Assembly (NCBI RefSeq): GCF_009498215.1
Contig: NZ_CP043498.1
Span: 1,612,001-1,676,000 of the forward strand
Origin: Rhizobium grahamii
GTDB lineage: Bacteria > Pseudomonadota > Alphaproteobacteria > Rhizobiales > Rhizobiaceae
Length of the DNA stretch: 64,000 nucleotides
Reading direction: 5' to 3'
Part shown: piece by piece, positions 37,571 to 46,252 of the stretch
How positions within the stretch are numbered: the stretch's first letter is position 1
How the letters are laid out: each line of letters begins with the position of its first letter
Position numbers and translations under genes: made by a program
The notes under the pieces: model-generated
Told to the model about the DNA's origin: nothing
What the model saw: only the letters and a program-made list of their open reading frames with translations
The model's database searches: none

Positions 37571-38470
37571 TCAGGCTGCCAGCACCTTGGCCTTCTCGGA
37601 GAAGGAAAAGCGAATGCTGTCGGCAACGGCCTGCATCGGCGCCGTCAACTGTGACGCAGTCAACAGGCGAATGTCGAACGAGGCGAGTTCCGGCAGGCCC
37701 TCCTGCGCTCCGAGGATCGCCATGTCGTCGCTGACATAGGACCGCGGCAGCGGCGCGATCGCGAGATCGGAAATGACCGCCGCGCGCTGTGCCATCGTAT
37801 GGCCGCTCAGAAACGCAACGCGATAGCTGCGCTTCATTCTTTCGAGTTGCGAAAGCGCTTCGGATCGCCAGATGCAGCCTTCCTCCCAGATGGAGATCGG
37901 CAATGGGTCGCGCCGATGCGCGGTTCCGCATTTCGCCCCCGCCCAGACCAGACGCTCCCGAAAGACGATTTCGCCATCCGTTGGCAGCGGCCGCGTTGCG
38001 CAGTTGATAAGCGCGAGGTCCAGTCTCTGCTCCTCCAGACGCTTTCGCAAACCGAGGCTCATGTCGATCGTGACATCGACCATGATACCCGGAAAACTCT
38101 CGGCGAAGCTTCGAAGGATGCTCGGCAGCAGCCGCTCGCCGATATCCTCCGGCGCACCGAGACGAACGACGCCGCTGAGCTCGGGCATCACGAAGCGCGA
38201 CACCGCCTCATTGGAGAGCGCGAGAATGTTGCGGGCATAGGAAAGCAGCAGCTCACCGTGCTGCGTCAGGGAAACCGATCGGGCGTCGCGCAGGAAAAGC
38301 GTGGCGCCAAGCTGCTCCTCGAGCTTCTTGATCTGCATGGAGACCGCTGACGGCGTACGGAATACGGCCTCGGCGGCAGTCGAAAAATTGCCCGTCTCCG
38401 CAATGGCCACGAAGGTCCGCAAGACATCGTTGTCAAGCAAGGGAATGGGACGGCGAATGGGGAACGTCAT
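37571..38470 (-). CDS. LysR-family transcriptional regulator
   Basis: 299-aa LysR-type regulator. The winged HTH is at residues 11-70 (LRTFVAIAETGNFSTAAEAV, RTPSAVSMQIKKLEEQLGATLF), followed by the substrate-binding domain (SGVVRLGAPEDIGERLLPSI). The layout resembles the LrhA/HexA branch. Start ATG at 38470; a longer in-frame start at 38512 is less likely. It is divergent from a 48-aa gene 118 bp away, a likely target. Confidence 0.9.
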   Translation of the reverse strand: MTFPIRRPIPLLDNDVLRTFVAIAETGNFSTAAEAVFRTPSAVSMQIKKLEEQLGATLFLRDARSVSLTQHGELLLSYARNILALSNEAVSRFVMPELSGVVRLGAPEDIGERLLPSILRSFAESFPGIMVDVTIDMSLGLRKRLEEQRLDLALINCATRPLPTDGEIVFRERLVWAGAKCGTAHRRDPLPISIWEEGCIWRSEALSQLERMKRSYRVAFLSGHTMAQRAAVISDLAIAPLPRSYVSDDMAILGAQEGLPELASFDIRLLTASQLTAPMQAVADSIRFSFSEKAKVLAA

Positions 38471-38588
38471 CGTCTCATCTTTCAATTTTTTTGATCTGAA
38501 GCACCATATCATTTTGTTTGTCTGAAAGTCAACCGAGGCCTACCGTCAGACGTGTAGAGCAAAACGTCCACTATCAGGAGGTAGGACA

Positions 38589-38735
38589 ATGACGTTCAGC
38601 ACGCTTTGGAACAGCCTCTTCGACCTGCTTGCGCAGCAACGCGTTCGCCTTGCCCGCAAGCGCGCGATGAAACAGGTGGCACGCCTTCCCGGCCACATTC
38701 CCGATGATCTCGACCTTCGTGCGGTCGCACAGTGA
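38589..38735 (+). CDS. Small basic protein, 48 aa
   Basis: A short gene with a perfect ribosome site (AGGAGGT) before ATG 38589. The product (starts MTFSTLWNSLFDLL) is rich in Arg/Lys in the middle (QQRVRLARKRAMKQVARLPG) and recalls small DUF1127-type proteins of alphaproteobacteria, but the match is weak. Divergent from the LysR gene. Many such proteins regulate RNA or stress responses; no role is claimed here. Confidence 0.6.
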   Translation: MTFSTLWNSLFDLLAQQRVRLARKRAMKQVARLPGHIPDDLDLRAVAQ

Positions 38736-38907
38736 GGCGGCTTGATTGCGGACGAGTTTGAAGATGGGTAGTGACAACTCGCCCGCATTGCTGTAGCAAG
38801 CGGTCATGTCGATCGCTTGCGCATATGTTTCCCGATTTTATTATTTCCGTGCCTCGGTGCGGAAGCGGGAAAGTGCGTAACTAAGAAAGACGCAATTTTA
38901 TCCGACC

Positions 38908-38935
38908 AACCGCTAGTCTACCTGGCGGTTTTTTT
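38908..38935 (+). terminator. Strong rho-independent terminator ahead of DAHP synthase
   Basis: A 9-bp stem AACCGCTAG / CTGGCGGTT (one G-U pair) with a short loop and seven T. It lies 34 bp before the DAHP synthase start and 173 bp after the 48-aa gene. It may end the upstream transcript, a small RNA, or attenuate aroG. Confidence 0.75.
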
Positions 38936-38969
38936 ATGCGCCCGGTATGACCTCCTGGAGACCAATACC

Positions 38970-40040
38970 GTGACGAACCCGACTGACGATCTGCGCATTA
39001 CCAATATCGTCGAACTCTCCTCGCCTGCGCGCATCATCGATGAACTGCCGCGTGACGAGACCGTCAGCAAGACGGTGCTCGGCGCTCGCAGCGCCATCCA
39101 TGATATCCTGACCAAGAAGGACGACAGGCTTCTCGTCGTTGTCGGCCCCTGCTCCATCCACGATCCGGTGGCGGCGATCGACTACGCCAAGCGGCTCAAG
39201 GAACAGCGCGACCGACTGCAGGGCGACCTGGAGATCGTCATGCGCGTCTACTTCGAAAAGCCGCGGACGACGGTCGGTTGGAAGGGCCTGATCAACGATC
39301 CCGGTCTCGACGGCAGCTTCCGGATCGAGGATGGCCTGCGCATAGCCCGCAAGCTGCTGCTCGACGTGAATGACCTCGAGCTGCCGGCGGGCTGCGAATT
39401 TCTCGACACGATCACACCGCAATACATTGCCGATCTCGTCAGCTGGGGTGCCATCGGTGCCCGCACGACCGAAAGCCAGGTTCATAGGGAGCTCGCCTCC
39501 GGCCTCTCCTCGGCGATCGGCTTCAAGAATGGCACGACAGGCGATGTGCGTATCGCCCTCGACGCCATCATGGCCGCCTCGCAGCCGCATCATTTTCCGG
39601 CTGTCACGAAGGACGGACGCGCAGCGATCGCATCGACGAGCGGCAACGAGGATGGCCACATCATCCTGCGCGGCGGCAAGCAGCCGAACTATGATCGCGA
39701 GAGCGTTGCGGCAGCGATTGCTGCCTCCATCGAAGCCAAGCTCGACCCCCGCATCATGATCGACGCCAGCCACGCCAACAGCCGCAAGAATCCGGAGAAC
39801 CAGCCCGCTGTCCTGCAGGACGTCGCGGACCAGCTCGCCGACGGCAACTCTGCGATCATCGGCGCGATGGTCGAGAGCAACATTGTCGGCGGTAGGCAGG
39901 ACCTGATCCCCGGAAAGCAGCTCGTCTACGGCCAGAGCGTCACCGACGGCTGCATCGACTGGCCGACGACCGTCCAGACCCTCGAGACACTGGCATCTGG
40001 CGTGAAGGCACGCCGCGCCGCCCACAAGGCAAAATCCTGA
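38970..40040 (+). CDS. aroG: 3-deoxy-7-phosphoheptulonate (DAHP) synthase, class I
   Basis: 356-aa first enzyme of the shikimate pathway: phosphoenolpyruvate plus erythrose-4-phosphate to DAHP. Class I (AroF/G/H) signatures: VVVGPCSIHDPVAAIDYA, VYFEKPRTTVGWKGLINDP, FLDTITPQYIADLVSWGAIG, GFKNGTTGDVRIALDA and MIDASHANSRKNP. The start is GTG 38970 with GGAG upstream; the longer in-frame ATG at 38817 would place the terminator hairpin inside the gene. Which amino acid inhibits it is not evident. Confidence 0.94.
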   Translation: MTNPTDDLRITNIVELSSPARIIDELPRDETVSKTVLGARSAIHDILTKKDDRLLVVVGPCSIHDPVAAIDYAKRLKEQRDRLQGDLEIVMRVYFEKPRTTVGWKGLINDPGLDGSFRIEDGLRIARKLLLDVNDLELPAGCEFLDTITPQYIADLVSWGAIGARTTESQVHRELASGLSSAIGFKNGTTGDVRIALDAIMAASQPHHFPAVTKDGRAAIASTSGNEDGHIILRGGKQPNYDRESVAAAIAASIEAKLDPRIMIDASHANSRKNPENQPAVLQDVADQLADGNSAIIGAMVESNIVGGRQDLIPGKQLVYGQSVTDGCIDWPTTVQTLETLASGVKARRAAHKAKS

Positions 40041-40046
40041 ACGAAC

Positions 40047-40077
40047 GGCGGAGCGTACATCGATACGCTCCGCCTTC
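40047..40077 (+). terminator. Terminator after DAHP synthase
   Basis: A perfect 11-bp inverted repeat GGCGGAGCGTA / TACGCTCCGCC with a 6-base loop and a following TTCC, 7 bp after the aroG stop. The 200 bp between it and the next gene hold no other feature. Confidence 0.75.
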
Positions 40078-40285
40078 CAGTCGCAGTCGGCTCCAGACGC
40101 ACCTCATCGGTGTACGTGGCCTCGCTACCGCACGCTCGACTTGCCATTATGCCGAGCGGCGGCAGAGTGTATGCCGCTCAATCCTTATTCTCCCCATCAG
40201 CAAGTGCTCGTAAACGATATGCCGGCGCGGTCTTCTGGAAAAGACACAGGAGGCGAGCGAACCGATTGGAAGCTGAGGTGCGAAA

Positions 40286-40924
40286 ATGGAACTTGTGTTG
40301 GTCGCCGATCCCATGTGCTCATGGTGCTATGGGTTATCGCAGGAGCTAGGGCGACTGATTCAGCGTCACCCGCATACATCGATCCAAATCGTCCTCGGCG
40401 GGCTGCGCGGAGGCGCAACGGACATCCTTGACGATGCCGGCAAGCAGTTCCGACTTCAACATTGGGATAGAGTCGAGCAAGCCAGTGGCGCGCCATTCAA
40501 CCGAGATGGACTGCTTCAACGGGTTGGCTTCGTATACGACACAGAGCCAGTCTGCCGCGCCGTCGTTGCCGCCCGAATCCTTCGGCCGGACGCCGATCTC
40601 TTCAAAGTCCTTCGTGCATACCAGCACGCCTTCTATGTAGAAGCGGCTGACACCACAGATGGCATGGTCCTCGCCGAGATAGGCTCGCGGGCACTCAGCA
40701 CAGATCTGGATCCGGTTTCCATCGAAGAGTTCTGGAATACCTGGAAACTCAAGAGCACGATAGACGAAGCCGCGGCAGACTTTGCGCTAACCCGGGAGAT
40801 GGGAATTAGTGGCTTTCCGGCTCTCTTCTTGAGAAAGGACGGGCGAATTCACATGGTCGTCAACGGATATGCGCCCGTTGATCAAATCGACAAGGCAATT
40901 GCGACTATCGCAGGTTGGCACTGA
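40286..40924 (+). CDS. DsbA-family oxidoreductase (FrnE-like)
   Basis: 212-aa thioredoxin-fold protein with the active-site CxxC as MCSWC near the N-terminus (VADPMCSWCYGLSQELGRL) and the cis-Pro loop GISGFPALFLRKDG. No signal peptide, so it is cytoplasmic like FrnE-type proteins. These act as disulfide isomerases/oxidoreductases or glutathione-linked isomerases. GAGGTG precedes ATG 40286. It is the last gene before the Tn7-like element on the left. Confidence 0.85.
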   Translation: MELVLVADPMCSWCYGLSQELGRLIQRHPHTSIQIVLGGLRGGATDILDDAGKQFRLQHWDRVEQASGAPFNRDGLLQRVGFVYDTEPVCRAVVAARILRPDADLFKVLRAYQHAFYVEAADTTDGMVLAEIGSRALSTDLDPVSIEEFWNTWKLKSTIDEAAADFALTREMGISGFPALFLRKDGRIHMVVNGYAPVDQIDKAIATIAGWH

Positions 40925-41201
40925 ACAACGGGCGGACATAATCGGCGAAATGCGCAGCGAATCTCCGCAGCGTGAGTGAGTACGAGTGACCAAGGCCATG
41001 AGAACGTTGAGCCGACCATTCCTCGCGTGTGTCCTGCCGCCGCCCAGCGGAGACACGCGGTCGCCAAGCACCGGTGCACCTCATCCTGTTTCGTTCGGAA
41101 GAAGACGGATTCAGAGTTTCATTTCGTTTGTCCGGACATCCAACTATAGGATCAATTCAAAACGATTCTGGACAGCCATTGATTTTATAGGCAGTTGCGA
41201 A

Positions 41202-41212
41202 AATTTTGAGTC
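41202..41212 (+). repeat. Left-end copy of the 11-bp shared motif
   Basis: AATTTTGAGTC. The reverse complement GACTCAAAATT occurs at 51078-51088, so the two copies are inverted about the element. Candidate TnsB contact sequence. The rest of the 322-bp gap 40925-41246 contains a GC-rich inverted repeat (CGCGTGTGTC / GAGACACGCG, 41025-41058) and no gene. Confidence 0.4.
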
Positions 41213-41234
41213 AGCGAATTTAGCATTTTTGATT

Positions 41235-41245
41235 CTCGGGTTCCG
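41235..41245 (-). repeat. Left-end copy of the CGGAA-n2-CGA-type motif
   Basis: Read outward (minus strand) it is CGGAACCCGAG, just after the second tniQ stop. The right end has CGGAACGCGAC (50280-50290) and CGGAATGCGAG (50987-50997), also pointing outward. Nine of eleven bases agree with each. Confidence 0.4.
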
Positions 41246-41246
41246 A

Positions 41247-43031
41247 TCAGTCCGAGGTTTCAGAGCATAGATGTTGTAGAAAATCCTCGACGTCTGACCT
41301 GAGGCGATACGATTGCTGTTCTTGGCAGCAACGGACTCCGGCACTGTCAAGGATCCCAGCCAGTTTCGACTCAGCGCGCGGCCATCCAAGAATAATAAGT
41401 CGATTGTAAACTTCCCGTATCGAAACAAAATTGTCCCGGAACCTTTGAAGTCGGCGTAGCGTCGCAAGTTCGCCCGCACGATGAAATGGACGTAGCTTAG
41501 CAGTGACTGTGCTCCTAGATAGGTCCAAATGAAATCCCACTTCTTCGAGATCAATCGGGTAATCCGGAGCCTCTGAGCTAGTAGGAAGTGCGCGGCAAAA
41601 GTCGATCCATGGAACAAAATCTTGAACACGTAAGCCGTCGAGCCATATCCGCGACCGTATTCTCGTTACTGGTAACTCATTATTTTGGAGAGCATGGAAA
41701 ACCAATGGCCAGGGATTAGCGGATCCGCGATAGAGCGCGGAAACGGTACCCCTGATTGAAAGACCGGCGGACCTCCCTCTCCGTTGTGGCCGAAAAAGGT
41801 CGTTGAAATGTCCTGCCTCCTTCTCCGAGCCGCCTATGGCGTTAGCAAGTTCTTGATCGGGACATGGTAAGCTTCTAGCCAGGAAGCATTCAAACAATAC
41901 GCCCCGCGGGATCCCCGTCTCCTGGCTCATTTTGTGAACTGCTGGCGACCGCTTCGCATATTTTTGAAGTTTGAACAGCGAAGCCTTAGACGGAACTGAA
42001 GCGGGAGCGCCGCCGAGCGATGCAGCATGAACTGACGGAAGCAGAAGCCCGCTCCTCAAGCTCGCTATGGTGCCGACATTGAAAATCTTGGTTTGACGCA
42101 ACAGCGCTTCAAGCGGATGCCGATCGAAGGATTTGCCCCGGAAAATGGGAGCCTCCGTCAACCTTTCGCCGAGCGAGGCGATACCGTGTGGCCATTGCAT
42201 TACAGCTCTCCCAGACAGAGCAAGGTTACGTGGCGAAACCGAAACTCCCGTTAAGCATCTGCTGTGCTCGGTGGGTCCCGCATGGCCATCCAGGATCGCT
42301 GCGATGACTACACAGAGCATAAAGACCTCACCCGGGTTCAATCGACAAATGTCATCGTGCCGTTGAAAGAAGGAGCCCTTTGCTTCAGGATCAATTAGCC
42401 CCGTCACAAAGCGGAGCGCATGCTCGTCGCCACTGTCGACACGGGCTTGCGGGAAATCGCGAAGATCCAGTCTTGGTCCGCAGTGCGAGCAACGCGAAAC
42501 CCCGCAGGGGTGCCAGAAGTCGAGGATCTGGTCACAGGCCGGACAATACTCAAGAAGTCGCTCATGACTTTCCGGATCGAACGTCAAAGCACTAATATGC
42601 CATACGGCCTTAGAGTGGTTAGATTTCGACAACGCCCCAGGCGCGACACGACGGTGTTTTATAAGCTGTTTCGTTGGTAACCTCGCGCCGAAGAAATTGA
42701 ATGACCCCTTCCCGCCCTTAATTCCTGGCGCGGCCCTAGTGTACTCCAAAGGATTCAGATCGACCACTCCGTGTGGGCAACCGAGTTTGTCCGCTATCGG
42801 AGCAAAGTCAAAAGAGGACATCGCTAGCAAATTGTGAGAGAGCGGCCGCTTGAGTCTCGGAAAGAATCGATTTGTCGTTGGCAGACTGTTCACCGATGCC
42901 GCTCGGAAGATCAGATCGGCGATACCCTCCCCTGGCAAGGGTGCGACTGGTATCGCGAGTCTTACGCCGATCAGGCCGATCAGGCGTTTTGCGATGAGTG
43001 GTGTGATCTGAATTCTTGAATCGCCGTACAT
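41247..43031 (-). CDS. tniQ: TniQ/TnsD-type target selector (second copy)
   Basis: 594-aa TniQ-family protein, TnsD length. The N-terminal TniQ region has PLPGEGIADLIFRAAS, and the zinc site is EYCPACDQ (Cys163, Cys166) with RCSHCG (Cys181, Cys184). The C-terminal 350 residues, probably the DNA-reading part, match nothing recognised. TniQ/TnsD proteins bind the insertion site and recruit TnsC. No good ribosome site precedes the ATG at 43031, and a 261-bp gap without a credible gene separates it from the first tniQ, unlike the tight spacing elsewhere in the operon. Confidence 0.85.
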   Translation of the reverse strand: MYGDSRIQITPLIAKRLIGLIGVRLAIPVAPLPGEGIADLIFRAASVNSLPTTNRFFPRLKRPLSHNLLAMSSFDFAPIADKLGCPHGVVDLNPLEYTRAAPGIKGGKGSFNFFGARLPTKQLIKHRRVAPGALSKSNHSKAVWHISALTFDPESHERLLEYCPACDQILDFWHPCGVSRCSHCGPRLDLRDFPQARVDSGDEHALRFVTGLIDPEAKGSFFQRHDDICRLNPGEVFMLCVVIAAILDGHAGPTEHSRCLTGVSVSPRNLALSGRAVMQWPHGIASLGERLTEAPIFRGKSFDRHPLEALLRQTKIFNVGTIASLRSGLLLPSVHAASLGGAPASVPSKASLFKLQKYAKRSPAVHKMSQETGIPRGVLFECFLARSLPCPDQELANAIGGSEKEAGHFNDLFRPQRRGRSAGLSIRGTVSALYRGSANPWPLVFHALQNNELPVTRIRSRIWLDGLRVQDFVPWIDFCRALPTSSEAPDYPIDLEEVGFHLDLSRSTVTAKLRPFHRAGELATLRRLQRFRDNFVSIREVYNRLIILGWPRAESKLAGILDSAGVRCCQEQQSYRLRSDVEDFLQHLCSETSD

Positions 43032-43292
43032 TTTAGTCGTTCTGAGTTCATGAGGAGAAACCGCGCGCCGAATTCAATTGACATGTACTAAGCCATCGAT
43101 CCGCAGCAACTCTCAAAGAGAGTGCCGCCAACAACGAACAACGTATCAAACTTCCGAGGCGGCCCTTTTGGCACACGCGCTCGAGCGAAATTGCGCAAAC
43201 GCGCATGTCGACACAACCCGCGACACACTTTCAACAACGTCTCTCCCCGGGGGAGCGAGAAATCAAATCGGCGCACCTGACGCAGCCGAAGC

Positions 43293-45185
43293 CTATGATC
43301 CTAGATTACGACTTCTCTGCTGAAGGCCAACGTGTGCCATTGTGTCTGCTCTCGCCCATAGGAAGATGCCGTTTCCAGCTCTGACGGTGACATTCGACCT
43401 ACGAAGATCCTCAATCGCCTCCTGTGGATCGAGCCCACTGCGCTTCAATAGTATTCGAAGTTCGAAACTGGTGATCCATCTGCGACGCTCCTCGCGGACC
43501 CGACCGAACGTCAACTCATTCGCAATACCCGTGAGTTCCACAAACCTGGCCGCCATAGATCTTGATTTTCCCATCGACATCGCGAGTTCGTTTTGCGTAA
43601 GCGACAAACTCGAAGGCAGCCTCCCCTTCGGCGAGCAGTCAAGGGCATCATCTGTCGCCGCGGAGTCGTTGAGATAAAGGTCGTGTGCGACTCCGCGCCC
43701 ACTGGGTCGAGTGCGAGATAGGGGGACGGGCCTCTTCGAGATCGCATTGAAAATGCTAGACCATGGTATCGACAATTGAAGATCCAATGCGAAACGCAAG
43801 GATGAAAGCCTTGTACTGTTGCGTGCACAATCCGTGATAGGAACCGTGCCCATTATCTGCCGAATGGTCACTTCCGCTTCGCACGATGGCTCCGGGAACC
43901 CGCAGCCGGTAAGGCCCGCCTGAAGCTCAGGAAGGAGGCCCTCCCTGTAAAGCTCATAAACATCGAAGACGGGCAATCCTAACAAGAGCGACATATTCTG
44001 GACTTCTTGCATGTTCCGCAGCACCTTTATCTTGGTGTCAACGTCGCTCCCCTCGCAACGACGGTGGTGTCCTCCTATGAGACGTTGCAACTCTACCCGA
44101 GGCGACCGCAATGGACAGCACGGGACGGAAACCCACTCTCTTGATTTTTCGCCTGGGGCGGCACCGGAACTGGTGGCAACGCTGCGATTCCGGCTGGCGT
44201 GGTGCATCATCTTCATTTGCCGCCGAATGTCGGCAGTTATGGTCGGATCGTATCTAAGGCGCCATAGAGGCTGCTCTTTCACGCTGGCACCTACCGTTCG
44301 CTCTCCTGGAACAGTCGTCTCAGCAAGCGCAACGAAGGACTTCGGCCATCCAAGAACCGCCCTACCTGCCCGCTCGAGATGTTTGAACTGGATTGACGGT
44401 GAAACAATTCCGGATTCCACCCGTTGGGATTCTGAAGCTATCTTGACGACCAGTTGAAACAGGTCGCCGCGCGATGCGTTGCCAAGGGCCGACAACTTCC
44501 ACTTGGAAAACTCAATATCAGCCACTTCCGGGTTCACGAGGTCGCCAACAAATTCGAAAGCCTCGCCGTCTTCCGGCTGCACCACCGGCTGGGGAAAGTC
44601 CCGTAGGTCAACTGTCCGATTAGGACACCACTCGCAGTAAACGACACCCACAGTTTTGGACCACCCCAGCGCCATTTCACAGACTGGACAATGGCAGAGA
44701 AGCATTTCCCTAGTGCCCGGATCGAAGCCGAGAGGCCAAAGGGACCAAATTGCCCTCTGATAACCTTGAGCTGCGAGAGCCCTTGGAGACACTCGACGGC
44801 GAGGCGAAATGTGAGCGCGTCGGATTACATGTCCGAAAAATGAGACGTGCTCCCTTGTTCGGGCACCTGGGGCTTTCAGCACCTCCTGTAAACGTTTCGA
44901 CGCTGGCTTAATGCCTAAGACATCCACCAACCGTTCAATTTCGGCGCTGTCCTCCAGCGTGGTGAACGCCGAGAGCCGTCGGAACGTAGAAGTTCCCGCA
45001 AGTCCAACCACCGGATCTGTGCTGAAAAGTCCGTTGCTAGTCGCGGCTCGAAGGATCGCACCCTGGAGGTGCTCCCCCGGTCGAAGATCCGTCATCACAG
45101 GCAGTACTTTTCCCAGTAACGAAAGCCGCCTCGCCCAAAAGCCCGTGTCGGAGCACTGCTCGTCATCCTGGTTCGACAGTGGCAT
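43293..45185 (-). CDS. tniQ: TniQ/TnsD-type target selector (first copy)
   Basis: 630-aa TniQ-family protein. TniQ core at residues 30-200: LRPGEHLQGAILRAATSNGL, then zinc ligands HCPVCE (Cys166, Cys169) and YCEWC (Cys184, Cys187), then VDLRDFPQP. It shares layout and several blocks (DLRDFPQ, the LR-R-x-R-D region) with the neighbouring copy, so they are diverged paralogues. Its ATG overlaps the tnsC stop (TAATG). Two selectors in one element may recognise different targets or act together. Confidence 0.88.
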   Translation of the reverse strand: MPLSNQDDEQCSDTGFWARRLSLLGKVLPVMTDLRPGEHLQGAILRAATSNGLFSTDPVVGLAGTSTFRRLSAFTTLEDSAEIERLVDVLGIKPASKRLQEVLKAPGARTREHVSFFGHVIRRAHISPRRRVSPRALAAQGYQRAIWSLWPLGFDPGTREMLLCHCPVCEMALGWSKTVGVVYCEWCPNRTVDLRDFPQPVVQPEDGEAFEFVGDLVNPEVADIEFSKWKLSALGNASRGDLFQLVVKIASESQRVESGIVSPSIQFKHLERAGRAVLGWPKSFVALAETTVPGERTVGASVKEQPLWRLRYDPTITADIRRQMKMMHHASRNRSVATSSGAAPGEKSREWVSVPCCPLRSPRVELQRLIGGHHRRCEGSDVDTKIKVLRNMQEVQNMSLLLGLPVFDVYELYREGLLPELQAGLTGCGFPEPSCEAEVTIRQIMGTVPITDCARNSTRLSSLRFALDLQLSIPWSSIFNAISKRPVPLSRTRPSGRGVAHDLYLNDSAATDDALDCSPKGRLPSSLSLTQNELAMSMGKSRSMAARFVELTGIANELTFGRVREERRRWITSFELRILLKRSGLDPQEAIEDLRRSNVTVRAGNGIFLWARADTMAHVGLQQRSRNLGS

Positions 45186-46225
45186 TATTGGAAGTACTCC
45201 ATATACCGCTTGTCGTATAATTTCTCGTCAGCAGCCACTCGCGTCTTGCAGTCAATTTCAATTTTCTTGTCTTTGTCGATCAGGAACGGATTGTACTCGC
45301 ATATCCCTTTTTTAAGCGGATAGTCGTCAACAGCCTTCTGAAGATGAATACGTTCGATCCGTTGGCATTTTTCAGTCGAGGCAAGCTTTGCTGCATCTCT
45401 GATAAGATTGGAAAGAACGCCAATGCGCCCCTGTGATGCATAGTATAATCTTATTAGTAGATCATCCTCGTACAATCCGCTTGGCACATCGAAAATACAA
45501 TTCTCGATCATTAGCAGCTCTATACCGGCGACATACTTGCAAAATTCCTCGAGGTCTTTCTCAAACCTAAACGGCATGATGTCGAGTTCCATCACCCTGT
45601 TTTTGATCTGCATGTTGTTTAGGGCTGCATGCGCATTGTATAATCCTGTAAAGACTATCGGTATTCCATTCTCCATCATGGTCTTCACAACATCTTGCAC
45701 CTCAGAGGCCTCCTTCATCGTCTGGCGGTCGGCCTTCCTGGACAGTTGATCAAAATTATCGAGAGCAAGAAGTTCCGTGAGGTCATCGGGATTGTTCATG
45801 ATATCTTCGGCTCGGCGAATCCGATCCAGAACCTTCTCTCGCTTTTGATAGAATGGATCGTGGACGACCCTGAGCAGATTAGTGCCGAAGTCGCCAATGT
45901 TAGGTTTCTCCGGTACTTTGACGTATAGGAACCTCCGTTGAAGCTTCTTTACTGCACCGTCCGAAATACCTTCATGGAAAATGCCATCTTTCCGTAGCTC
46001 TGGAAGGATCCTGCGAGAGAAGTATATTTTGTTGATAATGTGTGACTTTCCGCAGTGCGATGCTGAAAAGAGGGAAGCGCCAGATGCCTCCGTATCCCAG
46101 CGTGAATGCCGTCGAGCTTCCCTCAGCTCGTCCAAAAATTCCATTGCCGCATCAGCTTTGGAATGGAGTACTATCCACTCCTTGAAAAGGGAGCGAATTA
46201 CCCCGTTTGAAACCCGTCCAGTCAT
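45185..46225 (-). CDS. tnsC: TnsC/TniB-like AAA+ ATPase with altered Walker motifs
   Basis: 346-aa transposition regulator. The P-loop position reads SASHCGKSHIINK: GKS is kept but the leading glycines are Ser/His/Cys. The Walker B position reads LLALDNFDQL, with Asn after Asp, and a sensor-like strand IPIVFTGLYNA follows. TnsC links the TniQ-marked target to the transposase and controls target immunity. ATG at 46225 with GGAGG upstream (GTG 46228 also possible); 24 bp after tnsB. Base composition is clearly AT-richer than the flanking chromosome. Confidence 0.85.
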   Translation of the reverse strand: MTGRVSNGVIRSLFKEWIVLHSKADAAMEFLDELREARRHSRWDTEASGASLFSASHCGKSHIINKIYFSRRILPELRKDGIFHEGISDGAVKKLQRRFLYVKVPEKPNIGDFGTNLLRVVHDPFYQKREKVLDRIRRAEDIMNNPDDLTELLALDNFDQLSRKADRQTMKEASEVQDVVKTMMENGIPIVFTGLYNAHAALNNMQIKNRVMELDIMPFRFEKDLEEFCKYVAGIELLMIENCIFDVPSGLYEDDLLIRLYYASQGRIGVLSNLIRDAAKLASTEKCQRIERIHLQKAVDDYPLKKGICEYNPFLIDKDKKIEIDCKTRVAADEKLYDKRYMEYFQ

Positions 46226-46252
46226 CACAAAGCCTCCGATCCGAAAACACGA

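Noticed and set aside
41025..41058. GC-rich inverted repeat considered as the left terminal repeat of the transposon
   Set aside because: Starts with TGTGTCC, but no matching right end and no 5-bp duplication were found; kept only as an observation.
43088..43276. 62-codon minus-strand frame between the two tniQ genes
   Set aside because: Arg/Cys-rich, no ribosome site, no similarity to the small module proteins.
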